Of a DNA stretch of 11,733 nucleotides, positions 6,039 through 11,733 are shown piece by piece. Made by a program: the position numbers and the translations under genes. This DNA comes from CAWEHQ01 sp051001995 (GTDB lineage: Bacteria > Actinomycetota > Thermoleophilia > Solirubrobacterales > Thermoleophilaceae): positions 1 to 11,733 of the forward strand of contig JBPCMT010000140.1 of the NCBI GenBank assembly GCA_051001995.1, in the 5' to 3' direction. Below the pieces are notes generated by a model that was not told the origin of the DNA, did not search any database, and was given only the letters and a program-made list of their open reading frames with translations. Position 1 is the first letter of the stretch. Each line of letters begins with the position of its first letter.

Positions 6039-6904
6039 GATCGCCGCCACAGCTGCCGCCGGGTCATGGGCTCGGGCTGCTCGGCCCCGTCGCCCGCGCT
6101 CGGTGCGTCCGGCTCCTCGGGCGCCGGCTCGACCTCCGCCTCGGCGTCGGCCTCTGGCGCCTGCTCCGTTTCCGGCGCCGCCTCCGGTTCCGCCGGCGCC
6201 GGCGCGGCTTCGGCGGCCACCGTCGCCTCCCCGTCGAGCGCCGCCAGCGCCCGCTCGGGCGACGCCGACAGGCAGGTGAAGATCGGCGTCTCGGACAGCG
6301 TGTAGGAGCTCGACTCGGTCCCGCGCAGCTCGTGCACCAGGTCGAGGAAGTCGCCGGGCTCGTCCGCGTCGAAGGAGACCACGAACTCCTGGTCGTCGAG
6401 GCCGTAGGAGTAGGCGGTGTTGATGTCGATCGACGTGTAGCGGCGCCCGACCTCGATGTGCGAGCGCATGATCCGCATCCGCTCCTCGGCGGGCAGCAGG
6501 TACCACTCGCGCTTCTTCCACATCGGGTAGACGATCAGGTAGCGGCCGCCCTCGTTCGGGCGTGGGGCGAGCGGGCGCTCCTCCTCGGAGTAGGAGTAGG
6601 GGGAGGGCTTGGTCATAGCCAGGTAGGAGTGCGAGATCTCCGCCCACCTCATCAGCCCGGTCTGGTTTAGGAGCACGTGCAGCTCGTGGATAGGGTCGAG
6701 CGTGGGGGAGGCGGCCCGGACCATCAGGTCGGCGTCGCCGCGGGTGCCCACCAGCGAGTACGTGCGCAGGAAGTTGCCCTCGCCGAAGTGACGGCACGCG
6801 GCCGCGAACTCGCGCTTGTCCCGCGCCCGGGCCGGGGCCGGCCGACGCCGCCACGAGGCGTCGACCTTGATGAACGTGAACTTGACGAAAGTGCGTTCGG
6901 ACAC
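6035..6904 (-). CDS. HemQ-like (chlorite dismutase family) heme protein, probable coproheme decarboxylase, with acidic tail
   Basis: A 289-residue protein. Residues 5-213 are a chlorite-dismutase-family domain: FVKFTFIKVDASWRR, FLRTYSLVGTRGDADLMV (45-62), RYLIVYPMWKKREWY (121-135), MRSHIEVGRRY with the presumed heme-binding His149, and GLDDQEFVVSFDADEPGDFL. Tyr126 in YPM aligns by eye with the tyrosine used by Gram-positive coproheme decarboxylases (HemQ/ChdC), which finish heme b synthesis in the coproporphyrin pathway. The site where true chlorite dismutases carry distal Arg looks like Asn162 here, so chlorite breakdown is unlikely. After ~222 comes a ~58-residue Ala/Glu/Pro-rich acidic tail ending in basic TRRQLWRRS, which the family does not need. 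The start is GTG 6904, giving a typical SERTFVKFTF beginning; no good Shine-Dalgarno. First gene of a two-gene operon with the NADP+ reductase. A general heme peroxidase role is the alternative. Confidence 0.85.
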   Translation of the reverse strand: MSERTFVKFTFIKVDASWRRRPAPARARDKREFAAACRHFGEGNFLRTYSLVGTRGDADLMVRAASPTLDPIHELHVLLNQTGLMRWAEISHSYLAMTKPSPYSYSEEERPLAPRPNEGGRYLIVYPMWKKREWYLLPAEERMRIMRSHIEVGRRYTSIDINTAYSYGLDDQEFVVSFDADEPGDFLDLVHELRGTESSSYTLSETPIFTCLSASPERALAALDGEATVAAEAAPAPAEPEAAPETEQAPEADAEAEVEPAPEEPDAPSAGDGAEQPEPMTRRQLWRRS

Positions 6905-7081
6905 CGCCCTAGAGTGTTGCGTATGGCTGGGCGCGTCACGGTTTCGGGACGTGCCGGAGCGCGCTACGGCGGCGCCCGCAGGTCCCTCGAGGACTCGCGA
7001 CGGTAGTCTTGGCGACCGCTTCGCCGGTGCGAAGGACGCCGCCGGCCCTCTCCCTGACCCGACGGAGGATCCCGACAAGTC
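6905..7081. promoter_or_regulatory. Divergent promoter region between the HemQ-like gene and metE
   Basis: 177 bases without a gene. On the plus strand TAGTCT at 7004-7009 is a possible -10 for metE, with no clear -35. If used, it gives a leader of about 65 bases that opens with a perfect hairpin (7019-7034). A weaker GTCC/GGAC stem lies at 6982-6994. GGAGG at 7064-7068 is the only Shine-Dalgarno candidate and is rather far (13 bases) from the metE ATG. I looked for cobalamin (B12 box) and SAM riboswitch signatures and saw none. On the minus strand AACACT, 8 bases before the HemQ GTG, is a weak -10 candidate. Confidence 0.4.
7019..7034 (+). other. Perfect hairpin in the metE leader
   Basis: CTTCGC at 7019-7024 and GCGAAG at 7029-7034 form a 6-bp stem around CGGT. 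It lies about 10 bases after the candidate -10 TAGTCT and 47 bases before the metE ATG. It could be a leader-stabilising stem or part of a larger regulatory fold; no match to a known riboswitch is seen. Confidence 0.4.
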
Positions 7082-9394
7082 ATGGCGCAATCGACCATTC
7101 ACGGCTTCCCGCGCATCGGCGCACGGCGCGAGCTGAAGTTCGCCACCGAGGGCTACTGGTCCGAGCGAGCCTCGCTCGACGAGCTGCTCGAGGCAGGCGG
7201 CCGGCTCCGGCGCGAGAACCGGGAGTTCCTGCGCGACGCCGGGCTCGACCTGATCCCGTCGAATGACTTCTCCTACTACGACCACGTCCTCGACGCCACC
7301 GCGCTCGTCGGCGCGGTGCCGAGCCGATACGAGCACGGCCGGACGGACGTGGACCCCGACACCTACTTCGCGATGGCGCGCGGCCGCCAGTCCGACGGGC
7401 TCGACGTCACCGCCATGGAGATGACGAAGTGGTTCGACACCAACTACCACTACATCGTTCCGGAGCTCGGCCCCGGCACGCGCTTTCGGCTCTCGAGCTC
7501 CAAGCCCTTCGACGAGCTCGCGGAAGCGACTGAGCAGGGAGCGCCGACCAAGCCCGTGCTCGTCGGCCCGGTGACGTACCTCCTGCTCGCGAAGAGCGAC
7601 GAGGACGCCCCCGAGGAGTTCGACCGCCTGTCGCTCCTCGACGGGCTGCTGGAGGTTTACGCGGAGGTGATCGCACGACTCGGCGAGCTCGGCGCTGACT
7701 GGGTCCAGCTCGACGAGCCGGCATTCGTGGCCGACCGCACTGGCGCCGAGCTCGAGGCGCTCGAGCGAGCGTACGCGCGCCTCGCGGCCGTACCCGGCCG
7801 TCCCCGGATCTGCGTGGCCACCTACTTCGACCATGCCGCCGAGGCGCTGGCGGTTCTGGCGCGCTCCGGCGTCGAGGGGATCGGCCTCGACCTCCACCAC
7901 GGGCGCGAGCGCAACATCGAGGCCCTCGAGACGATCGGCGGGGTAGGGGACAAGACGCTGTTTGCGGGCGTGGTCGACGGGCGCAACGTCTGGGCCAACG
8001 ACCTCGAGGACTCGCTGGCGGTGCTCGAGCGCGTCGAGCGGCTGGGCGGCGAGCTCGTCGTGTCGACGTCCTGCTCGCTGCTGCACGTGCCGATCGACCT
8101 GGCCGCCGAGCCGGAGCTAGACGACGAGCTGCGCTCCTGGATGGCGTTCGCGCGCCAGAAGGTCGGCGAGGTGGTGACGCTGACGCGCGGCCTGAACGAG
8201 GGGCGCGAGGCGATCGCCGGCGAGCTCGAGGCAAACCGCCGCTCGCTCGATAGCCGCGCCGAGTCCACGCGCACCCACGATCCCGCCGTGCGCGAGCGCG
8301 TGGCCGCGCTGTCGGACGAGGACACGCGGCGCGAGAACGCGTTCTCGCGCCGTCGCGACGCCCAGCGCGAGCAGCTCGGCCTGCCGCTGTTTCCCACGAC
8401 CACGATCGGCTCGTTCCCGCAGACCGCCGAGGTCCGCTCGACGCGTGCCGCGCTGCGCACCGGAGAGATCGACGAGGCCGAGTACCAGCGCCGCATGCGT
8501 GCCGAGATCGAGCGCGTCATCCGCCTCCAGGAGGACATCGGCCTCGACGTGCTCGTCCACGGGGAGCCCGAGCGCAACGACATGGTCCAGTACTTCGGCG
8601 AGCAGATGAAGGGCTTCGCGTTCACCCAGAACGCGTGGGTCCAGTCCTATGGCTCGCGCAACGTCCGCCCGCCGATCGTCTTCGGCGACGTCTCGCGTCC
8701 GTCGCCGATGACCGTCGACTGGACCACGTACGCCCAGTCGCTCACGGACCGGCCCGTGAAGGGCATGCTCACGGCCCCGGTGACGATGCTGATGTGGTCG
8801 TTCGTCCGCGACGACCAGCCGCCCTCGGAGACGTGCAAGCAGATCGCCCTGGCGATCCGCGACGAGGTCGCCGACCTCGAGGCCTCGGGCGCGCAGATGA
8901 TCCAGGTCGACGAGCCGGCCATCCGCGAGGGGCTGCCCCTGCGACGGGAGCGCAGGGAGGAGTACCTCACCTGGGCGGTCTACTGCTTCCGAGTCGCGAC
9001 GTCGGGCGTAGGCGACGCGACCCAGATCCACACGCACATGTGCTACTCGGAGTTCGGGGAAATCCTCGGCGCTGTCGGCGAGCTCGACGCCGACGTGGCC
9101 TCCGTGGAGGCCGCACGCTCGCGCATGGAGCTGATGGAGGACCTAAAGCGCGAGGGGTACGAGCAGGAGGTCGGCCCGGGCGTCTACGACATCCACTCGC
9201 CGCGCGTCCCCTCGCGCGACGAGATGGCCCGGAAGCTCCGGCTGGCCGCCGAGGTCTTGGACGCCGAGCAGCTGTGGGTCAATCCCGACTGCGGCCTGAA
9301 GACGCGCGGCTACGCGGAGACCGAGGCGTCGCTGCGCAACATGGTCGAGGCGGCGCGCCAGCTGCGCGAGGAGCTGGCCCCGGCGCTTCGGTAG
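7082..9394 (+). CDS. metE: Cobalamin-independent methionine synthase (5-methyltetrahydropteroyltriglutamate--homocysteine methyltransferase)
   Basis: A 770-residue protein, the usual length for full MetE, with both (beta/alpha)8 domains. It transfers the methyl group from 5-methyltetrahydropteroyl-polyglutamate to homocysteine, the last step of methionine synthesis, in the cytosol. The N-terminal domain opens with HGFPRIGARRELKFATEGYW and contains EMTKWFDTNYHYIVPE and LVGPVTYLLLAK. The C-terminal catalytic domain starts with LFPTTTIGSFPQT and has HGEPERNDMVQYF, MLTAPVTMLMWSFVR and IQVDEPAIREGLPL. The four zinc ligands are all present: His652 and Cys654 (THMCY), Glu676 (ASVEAARS) and Cys737 (NPDCGLKTRG). 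So it should be active. The start is ATG 7082, with GGAGG 14 bases upstream; the N-terminus matches the family. It is a single-gene unit, divergent from the HemQ-like gene and convergent with the HtrA-like gene 7 bases downstream. Confidence 0.98.
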   Translation: MAQSTIHGFPRIGARRELKFATEGYWSERASLDELLEAGGRLRRENREFLRDAGLDLIPSNDFSYYDHVLDATALVGAVPSRYEHGRTDVDPDTYFAMARGRQSDGLDVTAMEMTKWFDTNYHYIVPELGPGTRFRLSSSKPFDELAEATEQGAPTKPVLVGPVTYLLLAKSDEDAPEEFDRLSLLDGLLEVYAEVIARLGELGADWVQLDEPAFVADRTGAELEALERAYARLAAVPGRPRICVATYFDHAAEALAVLARSGVEGIGLDLHHGRERNIEALETIGGVGDKTLFAGVVDGRNVWANDLEDSLAVLERVERLGGELVVSTSCSLLHVPIDLAAEPELDDELRSWMAFARQKVGEVVTLTRGLNEGREAIAGELEANRRSLDSRAESTRTHDPAVRERVAALSDEDTRRENAFSRRRDAQREQLGLPLFPTTTIGSFPQTAEVRSTRAALRTGEIDEAEYQRRMRAEIERVIRLQEDIGLDVLVHGEPERNDMVQYFGEQMKGFAFTQNAWVQSYGSRNVRPPIVFGDVSRPSPMTVDWTTYAQSLTDRPVKGMLTAPVTMLMWSFVRDDQPPSETCKQIALAIRDEVADLEASGAQMIQVDEPAIREGLPLRRERREEYLTWAVYCFRVATSGVGDATQIHTHMCYSEFGEILGAVGELDADVASVEAARSRMELMEDLKREGYEQEVGPGVYDIHSPRVPSRDEMARKLRLAAEVLDAEQLWVNPDCGLKTRGYAETEASLRNMVEAARQLREELAPALR

Positions 9395-9401
9395 CAGGCG
9401 G

Positions 9402-9827
9402 TCAGCCTTCGAGCTCGGCCGGGACGAGCTCGATCGCCAGCTCACGGCCGCCTCGGACGATGCGCGCCGTCATCGGGTTCCCGATCCGGTCGGCGTCCAT
9501 CAGGCGCTGGAGGTCATCGGCGTCCTCGATCGCCGCGCCGTCGAGGGTGACGATGATGTCCTCGGCTCTCACCCCGGCCCTGTCGGCAGCGCTCCCGGGC
9601 ACGATCTCCACGACCTCGACGCCGCGCCGGCGGCCGAGGTCGCGAGCCACCCGCGGCGGCAGCGGTCGTCCGCCGCCGGCGATGCCGAGGTAGGCGCGCC
9701 GGACGCGCCCGTCGCGCATCAGCGCGCCGAGGATCTTGCGGGTGGCTGCGTTGATCGGCACCGCCAGGCCGACGCCGACTCCGGCCACCGCCGTGTTGAC
9801 TCCCACGACCTCGCCGCGACCGTCCAC
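9402..9827 (-). CDS. C-terminal (PDZ) part of a frameshifted HtrA-like serine protease
   Basis: The second piece of an HtrA/DegP-type protease. Read from GTG 9827 (VDGRGEVVGVNTAV) it holds the last strands of the trypsin-like domain (VGLAVPINAATRKIL) and one PDZ domain (RRAYLGIAG through GSAADRAGVRAEDIIVTLDGAAI to the end). The GTG is not a plausible natural start, because the sequence before it in this frame completes the GGAL active-site strand. It continues the protease frame of the neighbouring piece once one base is restored near 9836-9840. The 3' end converges with metE across 7 bases. On its own it would be a lone PDZ domain; it is better read as half of one gene spanning 9402-10408. 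Confidence 0.8.
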   Translation of the reverse strand: MDGRGEVVGVNTAVAGVGVGLAVPINAATRKILGALMRDGRVRRAYLGIAGGGRPLPPRVARDLGRRRGVEVVEIVPGSAADRAGVRAEDIIVTLDGAAIEDADDLQRLMDADRIGNPMTARIVRGGRELAIELVPAELEG

Positions 9828-10408
9828 CAGCGCGCCGCCGAGTTGCCTGGGTTGAGCGCGGCGTCGGTCTGGATCACGCTCTCGACGATGCGGGTCGCCG
9901 CGCGCGAGCGCGTGGGGAGGGAGCGGCCGAGCGCGGACACGACGCCGGCGGTCACGGAGCCGGCGAAGCAGTAGGGGCTGCCGATCGCCACGACGAGCTG
10001 GCCGACCGCGAGGCGCTCGGCGTCGCCGAGCGTCGCCGGCCGGAGGTCGCCCGCGTCGACCCGCAGGACCGCCAGGTCCGACAGGGTGTCCCGCCCTACG
10101 ACGGTGAACTGGAGCTCGCGCCCGTCCGCGAACCGCGCGGAGCCGAGGCGGCCCGAGCCCGCGACGACGTGCGCCGAGGTGAGCACGAAGCCGTCGGGGG
10201 TGATCGCGACCCCGCTGCCGCCGCCGTCCGCGCCTCGCCCGCGACCGCGGTCCACGCGCAGGCTCGCGACCGACGGCGCGAGGCGCCGCGCGACCTCGGT
10301 GACCACACGCGAGTAGGCGTCGAGGGCCTCCGCGTCGCTCGGCGGTACGCCCTGGCCGTCCGGCTCCCGCGGCCCGAGCGTGGCGTCGATCTGGCGCGGC
10401 GTGGCCAT
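9719..10408 (-). CDS. N-terminal (trypsin-like) part of a frameshifted HtrA-like serine protease
   Basis: The first piece of an HtrA-type protease. From ATG 10408 the frame gives GGGSGVAITPDGFVLTSAHVV (His80), GRDTLSDLAVLRV (Asp111) and SVIQTDAALNPGNS (Ser190), the whole His-Asp-Ser triad. Directly after Ser190 it leaves the family pattern: it reads NSAARWW instead of the expected NSGGALVDG, then runs through unrelated Arg/Ser/Trp-rich sequence to a stop at 9719. Restoring one base would give a single 335-residue protein. No signal peptide or membrane segment is seen before the protease domain, unlike most actinobacterial HtrA proteins, so a cytosolic location is suggested. I prefer ATG 10408 over an upstream start at 10462 because TAACCT lies exactly 7 bases before it and the longer form would overlap the divergent small gene. 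Confidence 0.82.
   Translation of the reverse strand: MATPRQIDATLGPREPDGQGVPPSDAEALDAYSRVVTEVARRLAPSVASLRVDRGRGRGADGGGSGVAITPDGFVLTSAHVVAGSGRLGSARFADGRELQFTVVGRDTLSDLAVLRVDAGDLRPATLGDAERLAVGQLVVAIGSPYCFAGSVTAGVVSALGRSLPTRSRAATRIVESVIQTDAALNPGNSAARWWTVAARSWESTRRWPESASAWRCRSTQPPARSSAR
9836..9840 (-). other. Apparent one-base deletion at the catalytic-serine motif
   Basis: The minus strand reads AACTCGGCGGCGCGCTGGTG where the family motif NSGGAL needs TCG-GGC-GGC-GCG. One G is missing from what should be a GGG run. Both flanking frames match HtrA on their own side, so this is a recent mutation or a sequencing/assembly error, not a family difference. Confidence 0.85.
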
Positions 10409-10415
10409 GCGGTCG

Positions 10416-10421
10416 AGGTTA
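10416..10421 (-). promoter_or_regulatory. Candidate -10 element (TAACCT) of the HtrA-like gene, leaderless
   Basis: The minus strand reads CGTCTAACCT, then exactly 7 bases to ATG 10408. It shares CGTCTAAC with the TetR gene's candidate -10. No Shine-Dalgarno site is present. Confidence 0.4.
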
Positions 10422-10437
10422 GACGGGGCCCGCGGCG

Positions 10438-10443
10438 CATACT
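10438..10443 (+). promoter_or_regulatory. Candidate -10 element (CATACT) of the 59-residue protein gene
   Basis: CATACT keeps the two most conserved -10 positions (A2, T6) and ends 6 bases before ATG 10450, again the leaderless spacing. GAGGG immediately before the ATG is too close to be an effective ribosome site. Confidence 0.3.
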
Positions 10444-10449
10444 GAGGGC

Positions 10450-10629
10450 ATGACCGCGCCACCGGCCGGGCTGTGCGACACCTGCAAGCACCAGCGCGTG
10501 GTGCGCAACACGCGTGGGTCCGTCTTCTCCCTGTGCGAGCGCTCGCGCTCGGACCAGAGCTTCCCGCGCTACCCGCGGCTACCCGTCGAGCGCTGCCGCG
10601 GCTACGAGCGGGAGAGCGGCGCTAGATGA
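10450..10629 (+). CDS. Small four-cysteine protein (59 aa), conserved actinobacterial type
   Basis: A short gene of 59 residues: it opens MTAPPAGLCDTCKHQRVV and continues RNTRGSVFSLCERSRSD, FPRYPRLPVERCRGYER, then ESGAR. Cys9, Cys12, Cys29 and Cys49 could bind one zinc ion, a CxxC...C...C zinc-ribbon-like arrangement; His14 is a further possible ligand. I recognise the CDTCKHQR...FPRYPRLPV...CRGYE pattern as typical of small hypothetical proteins in actinobacterial genomes, but I know of no demonstrated function. Length, cysteine conservation and the tight fit between neighbours argue that it is real: its TGA ends on the base before the convergent lipoprotein stop, and its start is 41 bases from the divergent HtrA start. 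RNA or nucleic-acid binding is possible but unproved. Confidence 0.78.
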   Translation: MTAPPAGLCDTCKHQRVVRNTRGSVFSLCERSRSDQSFPRYPRLPVERCRGYERESGAR

Positions 10630-11364
10630 CTACTCGTCGCGGATGACGCCGCGCTGGTTCTCGATCCGGCGATCGTCGTCGGTCACGACCGTCTCGCCGT
10701 CGCTCGACAGGACCTCGGCCGCCGGCGACTCGTCGCTCACGACGCCCTCGATCTTCCCGCTGAGCGGCTCGCCGCCCTCGCTGACGGCCTCCGCGACCCC
10801 GTCGAGACCCACGTTGACCTGGTACTCGAGCTTGTACGGGCCCGCGTCGACCGCGCTGAGGTCCCAGCGGAACAGCGCGGTGTCCTTGGGGGCGAGCTCG
10901 CCCAGGCTGTAGGTATTGACGTAGGCGGTCTCCCTGCCGTACTGCGGGTTCACCTCGCGGTCGACGAGCGACTCGGCCACGGGGATGCGGCTGCGCAGGA
11001 ACTCGACCGGCGACTGGTCGACGACGAACACCGGTCGGCTCGGGTCGGCCACGTTCGGGTCGGGCTCGCCAGGGTCATTCGGGTCCTGTAGATCCTCGTC
11101 GAACCCGTCCACGGTCACGCTGATGTTCGAGATCGTCTCGTCGCCGACGTTGCGCACCGCGACCTCGAGCCGCGAGTCCTTCGCGAGCTTCTGCTCCTTC
11201 GGGAAGCTGACCTCCTCGACGCGGACCGGGAACTTGCCCTCCGGCTCGTCCTCGTCCTGCGTCGGCTGCGCGCCGCAGCCAAAGACAAGCAGCGCCGCTC
11301 CACAAAGGAGGGCACCGCGGCCCAGCGCGGCTGTGCCCACTTCCGCCCTCAACGCGGCGAACAT
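10630..11364 (-). CDS. Probable lipoprotein, beta-sandwich-like, unknown function
   Basis: A 244-residue protein with a lipoprotein-type signal: basic/neutral n-region, hydrophobic GALLCGAALLVF, then Cys30 in VFGC. The Phe at -2 makes the lipobox imperfect. After Cys30 comes a polar acidic linker (TQDEDEPEG), then VEEVSFPKEQKLAKDSRLEVAVRN... with an alternating pattern like a CARDB or immunoglobulin-like domain on the extracytoplasmic side. The second half (FRWDLSAVDAGPYKLEYQVN) also looks beta-rich, and the C-terminus (GETVVTDDDRRIENQRG) is charged. I recognise no enzyme motif. The start is uncertain: ATG 11364 or GTG 11340; the GTG has GAGGGCGGAA just before it, and both keep the signal. 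It is divergent from the Mce-type permease gene, so a cell-envelope or lipid-transport role is possible by context only. Confidence 0.75.
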   Translation of the reverse strand: MFAALRAEVGTAALGRGALLCGAALLVFGCGAQPTQDEDEPEGKFPVRVEEVSFPKEQKLAKDSRLEVAVRNVGDETISNISVTVDGFDEDLQDPNDPGEPDPNVADPSRPVFVVDQSPVEFLRSRIPVAESLVDREVNPQYGRETAYVNTYSLGELAPKDTALFRWDLSAVDAGPYKLEYQVNVGLDGVAEAVSEGGEPLSGKIEGVVSDESPAAEVLSSDGETVVTDDDRRIENQRGVIRDE

Positions 11365-11419
11365 ACCACGGCGTCCCGCGCGCTCGCGCCGGTGGTGGGT
11401 CGCCCGGAACGGTTGTCGC

Positions 11420-11449
11420 TTGCCAAATCGAATCTCGATCACGTACGCT
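11420..11449 (+). promoter_or_regulatory. Sigma-70-like promoter of the permease gene
   Basis: TTGCCA at 11420-11425 and TACGCT at 11444-11449 are separated by 18 bases, the best two-box promoter in the window. Transcription would start near 11456, giving a leader of about 47 bases before ATG 11503. Confidence 0.55.
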
Positions 11450-11460
11450 ACGAGCGGAGC

Positions 11461-11480
11461 GGGGCGCCATTCGCCGCCCC
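11461..11480 (+). other. Hairpin in the leader of the permease gene
   Basis: GGGGCG (11461-11466) pairs with CGCCCC (11475-11480) around an 8-base loop, just after the predicted transcript start and 10 bases before the ribosome site. A competing GGCG/CGCC pairing is also possible. A leader-stabilising role is the simplest reading. Confidence 0.35.
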
Positions 11481-11502
11481 GGAAAGACCAGGGAGGACCC
11501 AC

Positions 11503-11733
11503 ATGGTTCGAGCGGTAGCCGACAGGGCGTTTCTGCCCACCAAGAACATGCTCGAGCAGGTCGGGGACATGATGATCCTGACCGGCAAGACGATGGTCTC
11601 GGCGCTACGCCCGCCCTACCCCTACGGCGGCGAGTTCGTCAACCAGTTCCTGTTCGCCTTGCGGCTGTGCTGGTTTCCGCTGCTCGTCTCGACCGTCGCC
11701 TTCGGCTACGGCGCCCCGGGGCTGCAGGCGGGC
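11503..11733 (+). CDS. YrbE/MlaE-family ABC permease (Mce lipid transport), 5' part only
   Basis: The first 77 residues of an MlaE/YrbE-type permease, an integral membrane part of ABC transporters that work with Mce proteins to move lipids or steroids across the envelope. Visible: an amphipathic N-terminus (FLPTKNMLEQVGDMMILTGK), RPPYPYGGEFVNQFLFALR, and the first hydrophobic stretch (LCWFPLLVSTVAFGYGAPG). The PPxPYGGE...QF segment is characteristic of the actinobacterial YrbE family. The start is ATG 11503 with a strong GGGAGGA at 11491-11497, five bases before it. The gene continues beyond the window, where a second YrbE gene and mce genes would be expected. The divergent neighbour is a probable lipoprotein. 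Confidence 0.85.
   Translation, partial: MVRAVADRAFLPTKNMLEQVGDMMILTGKTMVSALRPPYPYGGEFVNQFLFALRLCWFPLLVSTVAFGYGAPGLQAG

Noticed and set aside
6119..6240. Repetitive-looking GC-rich stretch as a DNA repeat array
   Set aside because: The near-repeats follow the Ala/Glu/Pro codons of the HemQ-like tail and have no constant unit or spacing.
6035..6904. Functional chlorite dismutase
   Set aside because: The distal Arg expected in chlorite-degrading enzymes appears to be Asn, and the YPM...WY segment fits the HemQ branch better.
6905..8086. Minus-strand extension of the HemQ-like frame far upstream into metE
   Set aside because: It is antisense to metE, whose domains and zinc ligands are clear; the HemQ family sequence begins at GTG 6904.
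8635..9693. Plus-strand open frame overlapping the metE 3' half and the HtrA region
   Set aside because: Out of frame with the confirmed MetE catalytic domain and antisense to HtrA; low-complexity Arg/Ala-rich translation.

Overview
The window is very GC-rich, compact bacterial DNA with many GTG starts, stop/start overlaps and several starts that have a -10-like hexamer 6-8 bases upstream instead of a Shine-Dalgarno site. Together with an Mce-type lipid permease, a HemQ-family protein and a small four-cysteine protein, this points to a high-GC Gram-positive actinobacterium. A deep-branching class such as Thermoleophilia (Solirubrobacterales or Gaiellales) is my best guess, from family resemblance only. 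I see no tRNA, rRNA, insertion sequence, CRISPR array or other sign of mobile DNA.

Layout. (1) 1-1945, minus: an AarF/UbiB-type ABC1 kinase-like gene followed, with a GTGA overlap, by an AlkA-like DNA glycosylase cut by the window edge. (2) 1995-2882, plus: a fumarylacetoacetate hydrolase-family gene, divergent from the kinase gene across 49 bp. (3) 2912-4928: a TetR regulator (minus) divergent from a ferritin-like R2lox-type oxidase fused to a C-terminal SCP2-like lipid-binding domain (plus). The gap between them carries two dyad symmetries that look like operators, and a strong leader hairpin. (4) 4959-6904, minus: a HemQ/chlorite-dismutase-family gene and a thioredoxin-reductase-like ferredoxin/flavodoxin-NADP+ reductase, joined by an ATGA overlap. 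(5) 7082-9394, plus: metE, cobalamin-independent methionine synthase, with all four zinc ligands. (6) 9402-10408, minus: an HtrA-like trypsin/PDZ protease that appears to lack one base exactly after the catalytic serine codon, so it reads as two pieces. (7) 10450-10629, plus: a 59-residue four-cysteine protein, too short for most gene callers. (8) 10630-11364, minus: a probable lipoprotein. (9) 11503 to the end, plus: the first part of a YrbE/MlaE-type permease, likely the first gene of an mce operon, behind a good sigma-70-like promoter.

Most of this is ordinary core genome. The parts most worth a second look are the R2lox-SCP2 fusion with its TetR switch, where all six metal ligands and the Val/Tyr pair of the R2lox ether crosslink appear at the expected spacings; the HtrA frameshift at the active-site serine; the HemQ-reductase pair; and the recurring leaderless-promoter pattern.
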